A stretch of 64,000 nucleotides of DNA, taken from positions 806,001 to 870,000 of the forward strand of contig NZ_CP141179.1 in the NCBI RefSeq assembly GCF_035599575.1, given 5' to 3'. This DNA comes from Roseovarius sp. Pro17 (lineage in GTDB: Bacteria > Pseudomonadota > Alphaproteobacteria > Rhodobacterales > Rhodobacteraceae). Below, in pieces: positions 44,776 through 53,631 of this stretch. Below the pieces are notes generated by a model, which was not told the DNA's origin, ran no database searches, and was given only the letters and a program-made list of their open reading frames with translations. Numbering within the stretch: position 1 is the first letter of the stretch; each line of letters starts with the position of its first letter. The position numbers were made by a program, and so were the translations under genes.

Positions 44776-45654
44776 ATGCGGGCACTAACGGAAATTGCAC
44801 CATCCCGATCAGTCGGTGGTATCGTGCTGATGTGTGCTGGCATCGCATGCCTTAGCGTCAATGATGCTATTGCCAAGACACTTACCGACAGTTACGCGCC
44901 GGTTCAGATTCTCTTTATTCGCAATGCCATCGCGCTACTACCCGCATTGCTGATCGCCGTCAGCATAGGGGGTAAGGCGGCGCTTTGGTCCTATAGACCC
45001 ATGGCACATCTGGTACGGGGTATTATCTGGACTTGCGCTGCCATCATGTTCTTTCTCGGCCTGAGGCATCTTGGACTTGCCGAGGCGACGACTTTGGTAT
45101 TTGCAGCCCCGATTTTCATCATCGCACTCTCAAGCATTTTGCTGAAGGAGCACGTGGGCTGGAGGCGATGGTTGGCCGCGGTCGTCGGTTTTATCGGAGT
45201 ATTGGTTGTCGTTCGCCCCGGCAGTGCGACCTTTCAACTGGTCGCACTGTTCCCGGTGGGTACGGCATTGTTTTACGCTCTGCTGATGATTGGCTCGCGA
45301 TGGGTTGACCCGCGGGAAAGCACGTGGACCGTGATGCTTTACTTGGTCGGGGCGGGCGCCTTGATAAGCGGTATCCTCAGCCCGTTCTACTGGGTCGCGA
45401 TCCGGCCCGAAGACATCTGGCTGTTCATCTGGATAGCGCTTTTCGGGACGGCCGGGATGACATTGATCACCCAAGCTTTCCGTTTCACCTCGGCCTCGGT
45501 CGTCGCGCAATTCGAATATACTGGTCTCTTATGGGCCACGTTACTGGGATGGCTCTTTTGGCGAGACGTCCCTGATTTGACGACCTTCGTGGGCGCGGGC
45601 ATCATCGTGATCAGCGGGCTTTTCATCATATTTCGCGAACGGCAGTTGAAATGA
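44776..45654 (+). CDS. DMT superfamily (EamA) transporter
   Basis: 292 residues from MRALTEIAPSRS with ten predicted spans in two EamA repeats (~15-140 and ~155-288). Repeat motifs LRHLGLAEATTLVFAAPIFI and FTSASVVAQFEYTGLLWATL are typical. Probably exports amino acids or other small metabolites. The start is chosen to give a short cytoplasmic tail before the first span. Stands alone. Confidence 0.87.
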   Translation: MRALTEIAPSRSVGGIVLMCAGIACLSVNDAIAKTLTDSYAPVQILFIRNAIALLPALLIAVSIGGKAALWSYRPMAHLVRGIIWTCAAIMFFLGLRHLGLAEATTLVFAAPIFIIALSSILLKEHVGWRRWLAAVVGFIGVLVVVRPGSATFQLVALFPVGTALFYALLMIGSRWVDPRESTWTVMLYLVGAGALISGILSPFYWVAIRPEDIWLFIWIALFGTAGMTLITQAFRFTSASVVAQFEYTGLLWATLLGWLFWRDVPDLTTFVGAGIIVISGLFIIFRERQLK

Positions 45655-46570
45655 CATCGAAAAATCAACGGTTCAGCAAATCAGAGGCTAATGTTGAAAT
45701 GATCACGACTACTCAGCGACCTACCACGACCAGGTTCTGTGAGATCATTCTCACTGTTGATCCGGACGCGCAGCCTCTCAGCTTGCTTTCGATGGCCATG
45801 TTGAACAGCGCTAGATTTCTACGGCGATCAGCAAGATCAAGGCACACGCGAATGGCCCAGTGACAGCCAAAACGAGATCGACACGCCACACCATTTGGAC
45901 ACGTATCCACTGGCCGACAGGCGATTGCAAAGCAATCCGCCGAGAGGCTGTGGTGCCGTGGATCAGAACGGTCAGTTCATCGACATCAGACTAACCGCTG
46001 CCGACAGTCGATACGCGCAGTATCGATTAGAGGAGCCAGGCGTGACGCCAAGGCGGCCAAGGCCTTACTGAAACCGGCGCCATTGAGCGCGTCCGCCTTC
46101 CGCCGCAGTATCTGCGCCTCGGGATCCACCCTGCCAAATCGCGACAGCGTGCTCGCGGCGCGCTGCAGGCCGTCGTCAAAACCGTTGTGATCAGGATTGG
46201 CAGTGGATGAAAGGAAGATTGTCATCGCGCAAGCCAAAACCATCTGAGGATCTGCATTTGTGTATTTTAGCTTGACCGCAGGAGGGCGATTCTGGACGGC
46301 GGGCTTTAACTGACTGCACCAGAGATGTCTCTGATAAACTTGTCTTGCGACTTCTATTGTCGCCGCCCCTTGTGCAGGGCACTAAGACTGTGGGGTCGCA
46401 ATCGAAGCCGACAGTATGTCAGGCCTATACTGTGACGATATCAACTTGTTTGTTGCGCCCCGCCGACGAAGTTGCCGTCTTCGCCACCACTGAAACAGCC
46501 GACACTTCCCTAGTGGCGGCACGGCGAGTTTCCCTGCATATTAGAGATGTCCCCTGCAGGAGCTGCGCTG
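45655..46570. other. Long intergenic region
   Basis: About 900 bp with no recognised gene. A leftward frame at 45986-46243 (85 residues, hydrophobic start MVLACAMTIFLSS) might encode a small secreted protein but has no ribosome-binding site. Other frames are random. The end of the region carries AGGAG serving the lysozyme gene. Confidence 0.45.
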
Positions 46571-47341
46571 ATGATCCGCCAATTTCTGATTCTTACTTTC
46601 TTGACGCTTGCCGCCTGCGCCTCAGAGCAACCGTCCGACAACGTTGGCCGCGCAAGTGGATTTGGCGAACGGGACCCAGTCGAATGGCAGCAGGGCCACG
46701 CGCCGCACCGATACGATGTTCACGGCATCGACGTTGCGCGGTTTCAGGACAGCGTCAATTGGCATGCGGCGCGCGACGCAGGTGTGCAGTTCGCCTTCAT
46801 TAAGGCGACCGAGGGCGGCGACATGCTTGATCCGCGATTTGACGATCATTGGCGTGGCGCGCGCAGTGCGTCCATTCCTCGCGGTGCATATCACTTCTTT
46901 TATTTCTGTACCTCTGCGGCCGATCAAGCTCGCTGGTTTGTCCGCCATGTCCCGCGCGAAGCGGGAGCTCTGCCTCCGATATTGGACATGGAGTGGAACG
47001 CATTCTCGCCCACCTGTCGCAAGCGGCCCCCCGGCGAAATCGTCCGGGGCGAGGCGAAGGTCTTTCTCGACAGGCTGGAACGCCATTATGGACAGCGTCC
47101 GATTATCTATACAACGCCTGAATTCTATCGTGTGAACGAAATGCAACGGATGGAAGGCGAAGAATTCTGGCTCCGCTCGACCGCAAAGCACCCGCGCGAG
47201 GTCTATCCGAGCCAGCACTGGAGCTTTTGGCAATATTCCGGCACCGGCACCGTGCCGGGCATCAATGGAGACGTAGATCTGAACGCATTTTCCGGCGGAG
47301 CGTCGGAATGGAAACGCTGGCTGGCGAATAGGCGTCAGTAA
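46571..47341 (+). CDS. GH25-family lysozyme, predicted lipoprotein
   Basis: 256 residues from MIRQFLILTFLTLAACAS, a lipoprotein signal (lipobox LAAC). Glycoside hydrolase 25 features: GIDVARFQDSVNW near 50, FAFIKATEGGDMLDPRF, GAYHFFYFC, PPILDMEWN with the catalytic acidic pair and the C-terminal WSFWQYSGTGTVPGINGDVDLN. Cleaves peptidoglycan as an N-acetylmuramidase. Anchored probably in the outer or inner membrane. AGGAG lies ~10 bases upstream of this ATG. Alone on its strand; not part of the protease cluster that starts 1.2 kb further on. Confidence 0.87.
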   Translation: MIRQFLILTFLTLAACASEQPSDNVGRASGFGERDPVEWQQGHAPHRYDVHGIDVARFQDSVNWHAARDAGVQFAFIKATEGGDMLDPRFDDHWRGARSASIPRGAYHFFYFCTSAADQARWFVRHVPREAGALPPILDMEWNAFSPTCRKRPPGEIVRGEAKVFLDRLERHYGQRPIIYTTPEFYRVNEMQRMEGEEFWLRSTAKHPREVYPSQHWSFWQYSGTGTVPGINGDVDLNAFSGGASEWKRWLANRRQ

Positions 47342-48329
47342 CCAAATTTAAGGGGACGGCCAACCCAAGGTTATAACGTCTCGACGGTGGCGCGTGCAGC
47401 CCGCGTCTGCCTCCGCCTCAAATGCGTCGGCCAAGGCTCACCCGCACATACGGGGATAGATCCACCAGCTGGGTAAAGGCTTCACGCCGGAATTGATGTT
47501 TATGTGTTGTCAGCAACTGATTACCGGCAATTGACGGCGGTTGCATGCTCCCGCAACCAAAAATGATACGATATATCAATGCTCTGGCTCCCCTCGGAGC
47601 GCTTTTTGCATTTCTGAGGAATGGCGTGGTTCGACGCTGGTGCTACAATTGAGAGCTAATAATGAGACTGGCGCAGCATTTCGTCGTCCAGGCTCGATGG
47701 AGAGCATCTGGCTGCGCCGGAGTTTGATAAGATTGGGAAGATTCCGAACCTTCGCTGTGGATGCGAATTCATGGTGCATTATGCAGAAGCGGGCATCCAG
47801 ATGGCAGCAACAGCCACACCGCCCCCCGGCATCTGAGAAAGGTAGCGTCTCAGGATCTTGTCCCGGGACTTGGTATCTGGAAACTCAGGTGATTCGGCGT
47901 GATTTTTATAAAAAGTATATTTTAAGCAGTTACTTAACGGACGGCTCACGCGGCTTGCGTAACATATTGGGAACTCCACTGCACAAGGGTTGGCCCAGTG
48001 AAATGCGAGCAACTGAATTCAAGCGATGTCGCATCGTATCTAGCGCTAATCGACCCGCAGCGGACACAGCACGTCTCCACCCCCGTCTATTCGGACGGCG
48101 GGATCGGGACAATGGCGCGGCCATCGACGACCTCCCTGCGGTGTGCCGGTCTCGGCGAAGAACGTAATCGCTCCCGGTGCGACCTCTTCGTCGGGAAACG
48201 CCATAGACTCATCCGCGGCTGTTTCTCGCGAATGACTTGGGACAAACTGATGCGGACCGGGCAACCGGTTCGGTCAGATTATCCCATGTGTTGGGTGCCG
48301 GTCCATTTTTCGGACCTTGTTATTAGTAC
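47342..48329. other. Long intergenic region before the SARP cluster
   Basis: Nearly 1 kb without a recognisable gene. Overlapping frames on both strands are rich in Arg, Cys and Trp and look random. An AT-rich patch lies at 47905-47940. The rightward frames ending near 48330 run into a terminator-like hairpin but carry no motif. Confidence 0.5.
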
Positions 48330-48373
48330 GCGCTGAACGGGCGTCATGTTTTGTCCGTTCAGCGCAGGTTTTT
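48330..48373 (+). terminator. Strong hairpin with T-run before the SARP-type gene
   Basis: GCGCTGAACGG (48330-48340) and CCGTTCAGCGC (48355-48365) form a perfect 11-bp stem with a 14-nt loop, followed by AGGTTTTTG. This has the form of an intrinsic terminator on the rightward strand, insulating the downstream cluster. An operator role is possible. Confidence 0.6.
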
Positions 48374-48540
48374 GTAACACCCAAATTATCGGAGGGTCCC
48401 CTGTGATTTCATATGCAGCAAAACATTTTCACGGTCAGGGGTCCTCCACTTTCCCTTACGTCAACGAAATGGCTTTCCTGAAACCCCGTAGGGCTCTAGA
48501 CTTTTGCCGTGACAGGCAGCGTTCAATCGCAGCCAGGGGG

Positions 48541-50280
48541 ATGATTCAAGTGATGCACGCGCGGACCCCTTCCAATCAGGGTTTGAACCGACAGGCACGA
48601 TTGTGCTTGCTGGGTCCATTTCGACTGACCGATGCCGCCGGGCGCGAACGTACCCCGCGCAGCGCGCAGCAGCAGTGCATTCTGGCCGTGCTGGCCCTGT
48701 CCGCAGATGCCGGGGTTTCACGCGCGCGGCTTCAGGATCTGTTCTGGGGCGAAAAAGACCCGCAACTGGCCGCGCAAAGCCTGCGCACCGCGCTGCACGG
48801 TCTGCGCCGCAGCCTGGAAAATTTTGGCCGACCAATTATTGAAATTGACGCAAACCGCGCTCGCCTTGTGCCGGGCGCGGTGCAGGTTGATCTGCTTGAA
48901 ATCGCGCGCGATGGGATCACGGCGCTACCTAGCCACGCCCGTGTTGAGCCGCCAGACCTGCTGGAAGGCGCAAATATCAACGCCGAGCCGTTCGAGGATT
49001 GGCTTCGCGATCAGCGCAGCCATTGGCGCGATCGGATTGACGCCTTGTTAGAGGACGATTTGGTAGCGCCCGGACAGGCGGCACCCCTGCCGAAAACCCC
49101 AGAACCTGCGCCAGACACGCGCCCCATCGTTGGATTGCTGGCGCCCGTGGTTCATTCAAGATCTTTTCAGACCTTGTATTTGGGCGAAGCTTTGACCGAC
49201 CGCATTGCATCCGGCCTGCGCGACTATATTGGCGCGCGAACGTATGACTATCGGAATCTTGATGGTGGGGATGACCTGGCTTTGATCACGGCCACGGGCC
49301 CCGATCTCTATCTTCGTCTACGGATTTATGAGGCCGGCGGCGAGTTGTCGATCCGGGTTCTTGTCCTGCGCCAAAGCACTCAAGAACTGATGTGGAGCGT
49401 GGATGGCGGTCCATATGCCGTGGACCGCGCCAGCACCGATAACGCCGAAATCCTGGTGCTTGTGGGAGAAATTATCGAACGCGTCGCGCAATCGCTGGCG
49501 CAACTGCCCAACTGTGGAGCGGATATGCCGATGACACCATTCCACGCGCTGACGGCCATGTTCCAATTGGATCACACGTCGCTTGACGATCTGCGTGGAT
49601 CGCTGACCGCCAACTGGGATCTGACGGGCGCGCCAATTTATCCAGCTCTGCTGGCGTATCTTAATACCTTTCGGGTGGGTGAGCACTGGCATGACTTCGA
49701 CCAAATGCTGGTAGACGATACCCGGCGCCTGATTTCGCAGGTGGAGGACGCGTCACACGATGGTGGCATCGCCTTCGCTTTGGCAGGGCACGCGAAAGGA
49801 TATATTCTGCATGAACATGACGCTGCCGACCACATGCTGGATCGCGCCATTCGCATGTCGCCCCATTCAGCATTCTGCTGGGACCATCTGGCACTGCACT
49901 ATGCCTATAACGGGCGTTACGGCGATGCGCGGGGGGCGTCACAGAACGCCTTGCGCATTGGGGATCACAGCCCGATCCGGTTCACGCTGGAAACCACACG
50001 CTGCATGATCGCCACGCTTGAGGGCGATTTCGACACCGCCTGCGCCCTGGGGAAGCGGGTGCTGTCGCGCAGGCCGAATTTTGGGGCCGCGCTGCGCTAT
50101 ACGTCGGTCAGCATGGCACATTTGGGCGATACCGATGGCGCGCAAGATTGCATCAAGCGCATCCGCACTATGGATCCGAGCTTTTCGGTGTCTTGGGTAC
50201 AGGACGAGCGCATGGCGATCCGGAGCGATCGCGCCAAGAACATTCTGATTGATGGACTGATCCTAGCGGGGGCTAAATAG
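48541..50280 (+). CDS. SARP/BTAD-type transcriptional regulator with TPR region
   Basis: About 579 residues from the ATG at 48541 (AGGGGG adjacent; the ATG at 48553 is an alternative). Residues ~25-100 form an OmpR-type winged helix (RLCLLGPFRLTDAAGRERT, RARLQDLFWGEKDPQLAAQSLRTALHGLRRSL), ~100-180 a BTAD-like helical section and ~260-330 an adenylate-cyclase-associated CadC/TolB-like segment. The C-terminal half has TPR spacing (HLALHYAYNGRYGDARGASQNAL). SARPs usually activate adjacent secondary-metabolite or peptidase genes. It ends 1 bp before the next gene, so it probably controls and co-transcribes the cluster. Confidence 0.78.
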   Translation: MIQVMHARTPSNQGLNRQARLCLLGPFRLTDAAGRERTPRSAQQQCILAVLALSADAGVSRARLQDLFWGEKDPQLAAQSLRTALHGLRRSLENFGRPIIEIDANRARLVPGAVQVDLLEIARDGITALPSHARVEPPDLLEGANINAEPFEDWLRDQRSHWRDRIDALLEDDLVAPGQAAPLPKTPEPAPDTRPIVGLLAPVVHSRSFQTLYLGEALTDRIASGLRDYIGARTYDYRNLDGGDDLALITATGPDLYLRLRIYEAGGELSIRVLVLRQSTQELMWSVDGGPYAVDRASTDNAEILVLVGEIIERVAQSLAQLPNCGADMPMTPFHALTAMFQLDHTSLDDLRGSLTANWDLTGAPIYPALLAYLNTFRVGEHWHDFDQMLVDDTRRLISQVEDASHDGGIAFALAGHAKGYILHEHDAADHMLDRAIRMSPHSAFCWDHLALHYAYNGRYGDARGASQNALRIGDHSPIRFTLETTRCMIATLEGDFDTACALGKRVLSRRPNFGAALRYTSVSMAHLGDTDGAQDCIKRIRTMDPSFSVSWVQDERMAIRSDRAKNILIDGLILAGAK

Positions 50281-50281
50281 G

Positions 50282-51214
50282 ATGTACGACAGCAAGGCAC
50301 CACCCAACCCATTCAGCGCGATCCTGGCAAAATCCCAGTTGCTGGCCATCGGCGACAGTTTTGAAGCTGTGGCTGCGGCCGGGCAGGGGGGGGCGCCTCT
50401 TGCGGGCGGCGGTGTCTTCGACGGCGCAAGCTTTGTCGCGGTACCAGCGGGTAGCGGCGGCGCGTCATCCCTTTTGAACCGCAACAGGAACAGAAACCGC
50501 AACAGGAACCGGAACCGCAACAGGAATCGTAACCGCACCACCACCGAAGCGATGGCTTCTGTCAGCGGCGATACGCCCGATATCCTGCTGCCCTGGCGTG
50601 AATTGGACCGTCTGCACCGCTTGCGGGATTTCTGGATCGACCTGCCGCTGGATCTGCCCAAATCACCTGCGGGTCTGTTCGACGAGACGCATGATTTGCT
50701 GGCCAAGCAAGCCGCCCTTCTTGGCCCCGACGAAACCATGCGCCGCGCCGAAATCCTGCGCGAACAAGAGTTGGAACTGTCGGGGTATCTGCGTCCACTT
50801 GGCGTATCGGATACCGGCAACGCGCCCCAGACAGTTGCCTTGTTCCTGATTCTGGCGCGGCTGTGCGAAGAAATCGGGCTGCGGTATAAGGATCGGTATG
50901 ACACCCCCCGGCCCAGCACCGTGAACATGCGGCTGAAATGCTTCATTCCGGTGCCGATCCATGCCTCGTGCCCGTCGAACCACGCGTTTCTGTCTTACGC
51001 CATCGCGTTTGTTTTCGCCCGTGTGGCGCCTGAACACCCGGGCATTGCCGATCTGTTTCTCAGCGCGCGGCGCATCGCGGAAAATCGTGAATGGGCGGGC
51101 CTGCATTACGCGCAGGATACGGCGGCCGGCCGCGCGCTGGCCCGCATGATGACCCCTGTTTTCGAGGTCGTCCTAGAGGATCAGATGCTGGCCGCACGGG
51201 GGGAATGGGTATGA
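50282..51214 (+). CDS. PAP2/vanadium haloperoxidase-like protein with (Asn-Arg)10 tract
   Basis: 310 residues. The acid phosphatase/haloperoxidase active-site pattern is spread over ~200-285: RYKDRYDTPRPS (KxxxxRP-like), SCPSNHAFLSYA (PSxHA) and ARRIAENREWAGLHYAQDTAAG (R...H...D). Such enzymes are phosphatases or, with vanadate, haloperoxidases. The N-terminal ~95 residues are Ala/Gly-rich and contain ten Asn-Arg dipeptides (residues 66-85). No signal peptide or membrane span. The TGA overlaps the next ATG. Similar proteins without membrane spans are usually soluble bromo/chloroperoxidase relatives. Confidence 0.78.
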   Translation: MYDSKAPPNPFSAILAKSQLLAIGDSFEAVAAAGQGGAPLAGGGVFDGASFVAVPAGSGGASSLLNRNRNRNRNRNRNRNRNRNRTTTEAMASVSGDTPDILLPWRELDRLHRLRDFWIDLPLDLPKSPAGLFDETHDLLAKQAALLGPDETMRRAEILREQELELSGYLRPLGVSDTGNAPQTVALFLILARLCEEIGLRYKDRYDTPRPSTVNMRLKCFIPVPIHASCPSNHAFLSYAIAFVFARVAPEHPGIADLFLSARRIAENREWAGLHYAQDTAAGRALARMMTPVFEVVLEDQMLAARGEWV

Positions 51215-52731
51215 CGGATCTTGCGCAAAGGCAGATCGAGATCGAAAGCGATACCGCCCGTGGGCGGGGAGATTACACTGCCTTTCACGCGCTTTGGCAT
51301 CTGGCTGAAATCGGGGTTGTTACCGATCTCAAGAGCTTCGCGTCGGAAGCGTGGGATCTGGCGGCTGAACGGCTGGATGGCGAGGGCCAGCGGAGCACAC
51401 GCGTTGCCCTAATCGATACATCGGTGGCCGCGGGCCATCCCAACCTTGCGGACGCGATCAACGCAAGGTTTGCGCTGGATTTATTTTCATCCCGCATGGG
51501 TGTGCCGGGTGCGAGGGATGCATATGAGGGTATCCTTGGAGATGATAATCGAACGCTGCCGGAGGATTTCCCGGACGGGGCGGCCCAGCTTTGGGCCGAT
51601 CTGCAAGATCATCTGAAATCCGGACCTTCGGAGGCGCACGCCTCGCCGGTGCGCGCAGCAAATGCGCCGAATTTCTCGGCGCATGGCACGGCGATGGCGG
51701 GGCTGATTGGCGCACGTCCTGTGGCGTGTGAGACCACAGCGGTGGCACAGGTCCGGGTGTTTGACCCCACGACTGGCACCTACAGCGAGCTTCCCATGGG
51801 GCAATCCGTGGCCTTTGCCTATTCGGGCGTCGATCCGTTTTGCGAAATCGTGCCCATTTCAACCAATTTCGACCCCGAACCTGAACAGCTGATCCTGGCC
51901 TTGCTTTACGCGGCGCTGATCGACGCGGATGTCATCGTGCTGGCGCGGGATTTCCCGGCGCCCGCCAGCCTGGCACCCGGCGTGGAGCACAGCCCCGAAG
52001 CGTTGAGCCGCGCATTGGGCGTAGATGTCGCGGCCCACGAAATCGAACGCTGGACGGTACTTGAGGAGCTGACAATCGCCCTGTCCAAACGCGTGCCCAT
52101 CGTCTGCGCGGCGGGCAACGGGGCGCAGCAACGGATCCTGTATCCCGGATCGCTGGCGGCAGACGGCAACGGCATCATTTCGGTTGGCGCGCGTACAGCC
52201 GCCGGGCAATCGGCCAGTTATTCGCCTGTCTCGGATCATGTGACCGTCTATGCGCCCAGCGGTGATGGCGAGCGGCTGGATGATAAGATGCAGCGGCTGG
52301 ACGTTCAGAGCGCGGGCTTCAATCCGAACGACCATTCTCAATTCTACCGTGGCAATCTGGGCAGCTTCGGTGATCCGTCGAACGTAGCAGATGTGGGGCC
52401 GGGAACTCATGCGCCTCAGGATCTGATTTCGACCGACGTGCCGGGTCGCGCGGGCTATAACTCCAGCCCCAACGCACAGGTTTTCGGGCGTGATGGGGCG
52501 ATTTTGGACTATCGGTCGGCTTATTGCCGGTTTTCGGGCACATCGGGGGCGGTCGCGTTGACGGGCGGGCTTTTGTCGCTGGCTCTGTCGGCCGGGCGAT
52601 TGACGAAGGGCGGTGCGCATTTCGGCGTTAACGCCAAAGCGGCCCTGTGCGGAGGCGCTGCGCAAAGCTATGCCAAGGCAGAGCCTGCGATCCATTGGCG
52701 CAACCTCTCGCCCGACGTGGGGGATGTTTGA
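51211..52731 (+). CDS. Subtilisin-like (S8) serine peptidase
   Basis: 506 residues from the ATG overlapping the preceding stop. Triad: Asp69 in RVALIDTSVA, His158 in FSAHGTAMAGLIG and Ser445 in FSGTSGAVALTGG, with the oxyanion region IVCAAGNGAQ. A ~60-residue N-terminal section precedes the catalytic domain, and there is no signal peptide, so it is probably intracellular. An ~80-residue insertion between Asp and His is unusual. The stop overlaps the next start by one base. One of three protease folds encoded in this cluster. Confidence 0.87.
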   Translation: MTDLAQRQIEIESDTARGRGDYTAFHALWHLAEIGVVTDLKSFASEAWDLAAERLDGEGQRSTRVALIDTSVAAGHPNLADAINARFALDLFSSRMGVPGARDAYEGILGDDNRTLPEDFPDGAAQLWADLQDHLKSGPSEAHASPVRAANAPNFSAHGTAMAGLIGARPVACETTAVAQVRVFDPTTGTYSELPMGQSVAFAYSGVDPFCEIVPISTNFDPEPEQLILALLYAALIDADVIVLARDFPAPASLAPGVEHSPEALSRALGVDVAAHEIERWTVLEELTIALSKRVPIVCAAGNGAQQRILYPGSLAADGNGIISVGARTAAGQSASYSPVSDHVTVYAPSGDGERLDDKMQRLDVQSAGFNPNDHSQFYRGNLGSFGDPSNVADVGPGTHAPQDLISTDVPGRAGYNSSPNAQVFGRDGAILDYRSAYCRFSGTSGAVALTGGLLSLALSAGRLTKGGAHFGVNAKAALCGGAAQSYAKAEPAIHWRNLSPDVGDV

Positions 52732-53420
52732 TGAGAACCCAGAACAACGCCGTGGGCTTGCCGCCCATTGCCGCCGCGTTGGTAGCGCTCGCGGCTGTCT
52801 TTACCGCCGGCCGTCTGGATTTCGCTGCGCTGGAGCTTCATGACGTGTCGATGGCTCAGTTGGGCGAACTTCTGGCCAGTTTTTTGTTCCTCGCATTGCT
52901 AATCGAACGCGCGGTGGAATTGATCCTGAACTGGCGCTTTGGCGCTGACGAAATCGCGATTTTGGCACCGTTCAAACAGGCCGCCGAGCACAATGCGTTT
53001 GAGGCGAAGATGTTGGAGCGCGACATGGATCTGCTGGTCAGCCCCCAAGACCGCATGGCGATGGTCGATGGCGGCCTGATGCGCAATGCGTCAGTCGCGC
53101 GCGAAACCCTGCCCGCCCAGGCGGCAGCAACGCGCCTAAAGCTCGAAGAGCTGAGCGTTTTGAAGAATGGCTGGGCGACCTGGTCGTGCATGGCGCTGGC
53201 AACGGGGTTAAGCCTGTCTGGCTTTCAGCTTTTGCACGGAGGGTTTGCTGCCCAGATCGGCCTGTCGGATTTACCAACGCTGCAAATGAACGTTCTCTCC
53301 TTTGTCGATATTTTCCTGACTGCGGTCGCTTTGGCCGGGGCGGCGGGGGGCATTCATCAGGTGGTGAGTCGATTGACCGACTTTGGGCAACGCTCAAAAA
53401 CCAGGATCCTACAGGATTAA
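52731..53420 (+). CDS. Small integral membrane protein of the protease cluster
   Basis: 229 residues with four predicted spans: near 11-28 (AALVALAAVFTAGRL), 42-65 (LGELLASFLFLALLIERAVELIL), 146-165 and 188-208. A charged loop between spans 2 and 3 (~66-140) should face the cytoplasm. No family recognised. Start overlaps the subtilase stop. It may anchor the cluster products at the membrane or be the target or pore of the system; that is speculation. A 211-bp gap follows, the only sizeable gap in the cluster. Confidence 0.7.
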   Translation: MRTQNNAVGLPPIAAALVALAAVFTAGRLDFAALELHDVSMAQLGELLASFLFLALLIERAVELILNWRFGADEIAILAPFKQAAEHNAFEAKMLERDMDLLVSPQDRMAMVDGGLMRNASVARETLPAQAAATRLKLEELSVLKNGWATWSCMALATGLSLSGFQLLHGGFAAQIGLSDLPTLQMNVLSFVDIFLTAVALAGAAGGIHQVVSRLTDFGQRSKTRILQD

Positions 53421-53631
53421 TCCATGCAGGATCATAACCCATAACGGCGGTTCAGAAAGGATATCGAAGCGAGCGCCAGAAAACGATTTTAAACCATCCT
53501 GTCGCACAGATTTTATCGCGCCAGGTTTAGCAACTTTCGCCGGATTATTTTTCCTGACGCGTAAGACCTGCCTTTTCTTTTCAGTATTTTAAGCGCGTCC
53601 CAATTTCCGGCTTCATTCAGGAGCCAAAATC

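Noticed and set aside
45986..46243. A possible small secreted protein on the minus strand
   Set aside because: The hydrophobic start is suggestive, but there is no ribosome-binding site and the remainder has no family features; mentioned only in the gap entry.
47541..48167. A 208-codon rightward open frame
   Set aside because: Composition is Arg/Cys/Trp-rich and irregular, there is no ribosome-binding site, and other long frames overlap it on both strands.
48046..48336. A short gene terminated by the hairpin at 48330
   Set aside because: The candidate frames end inside the stem and carry no motif or start signal; the hairpin more likely insulates the downstream cluster.
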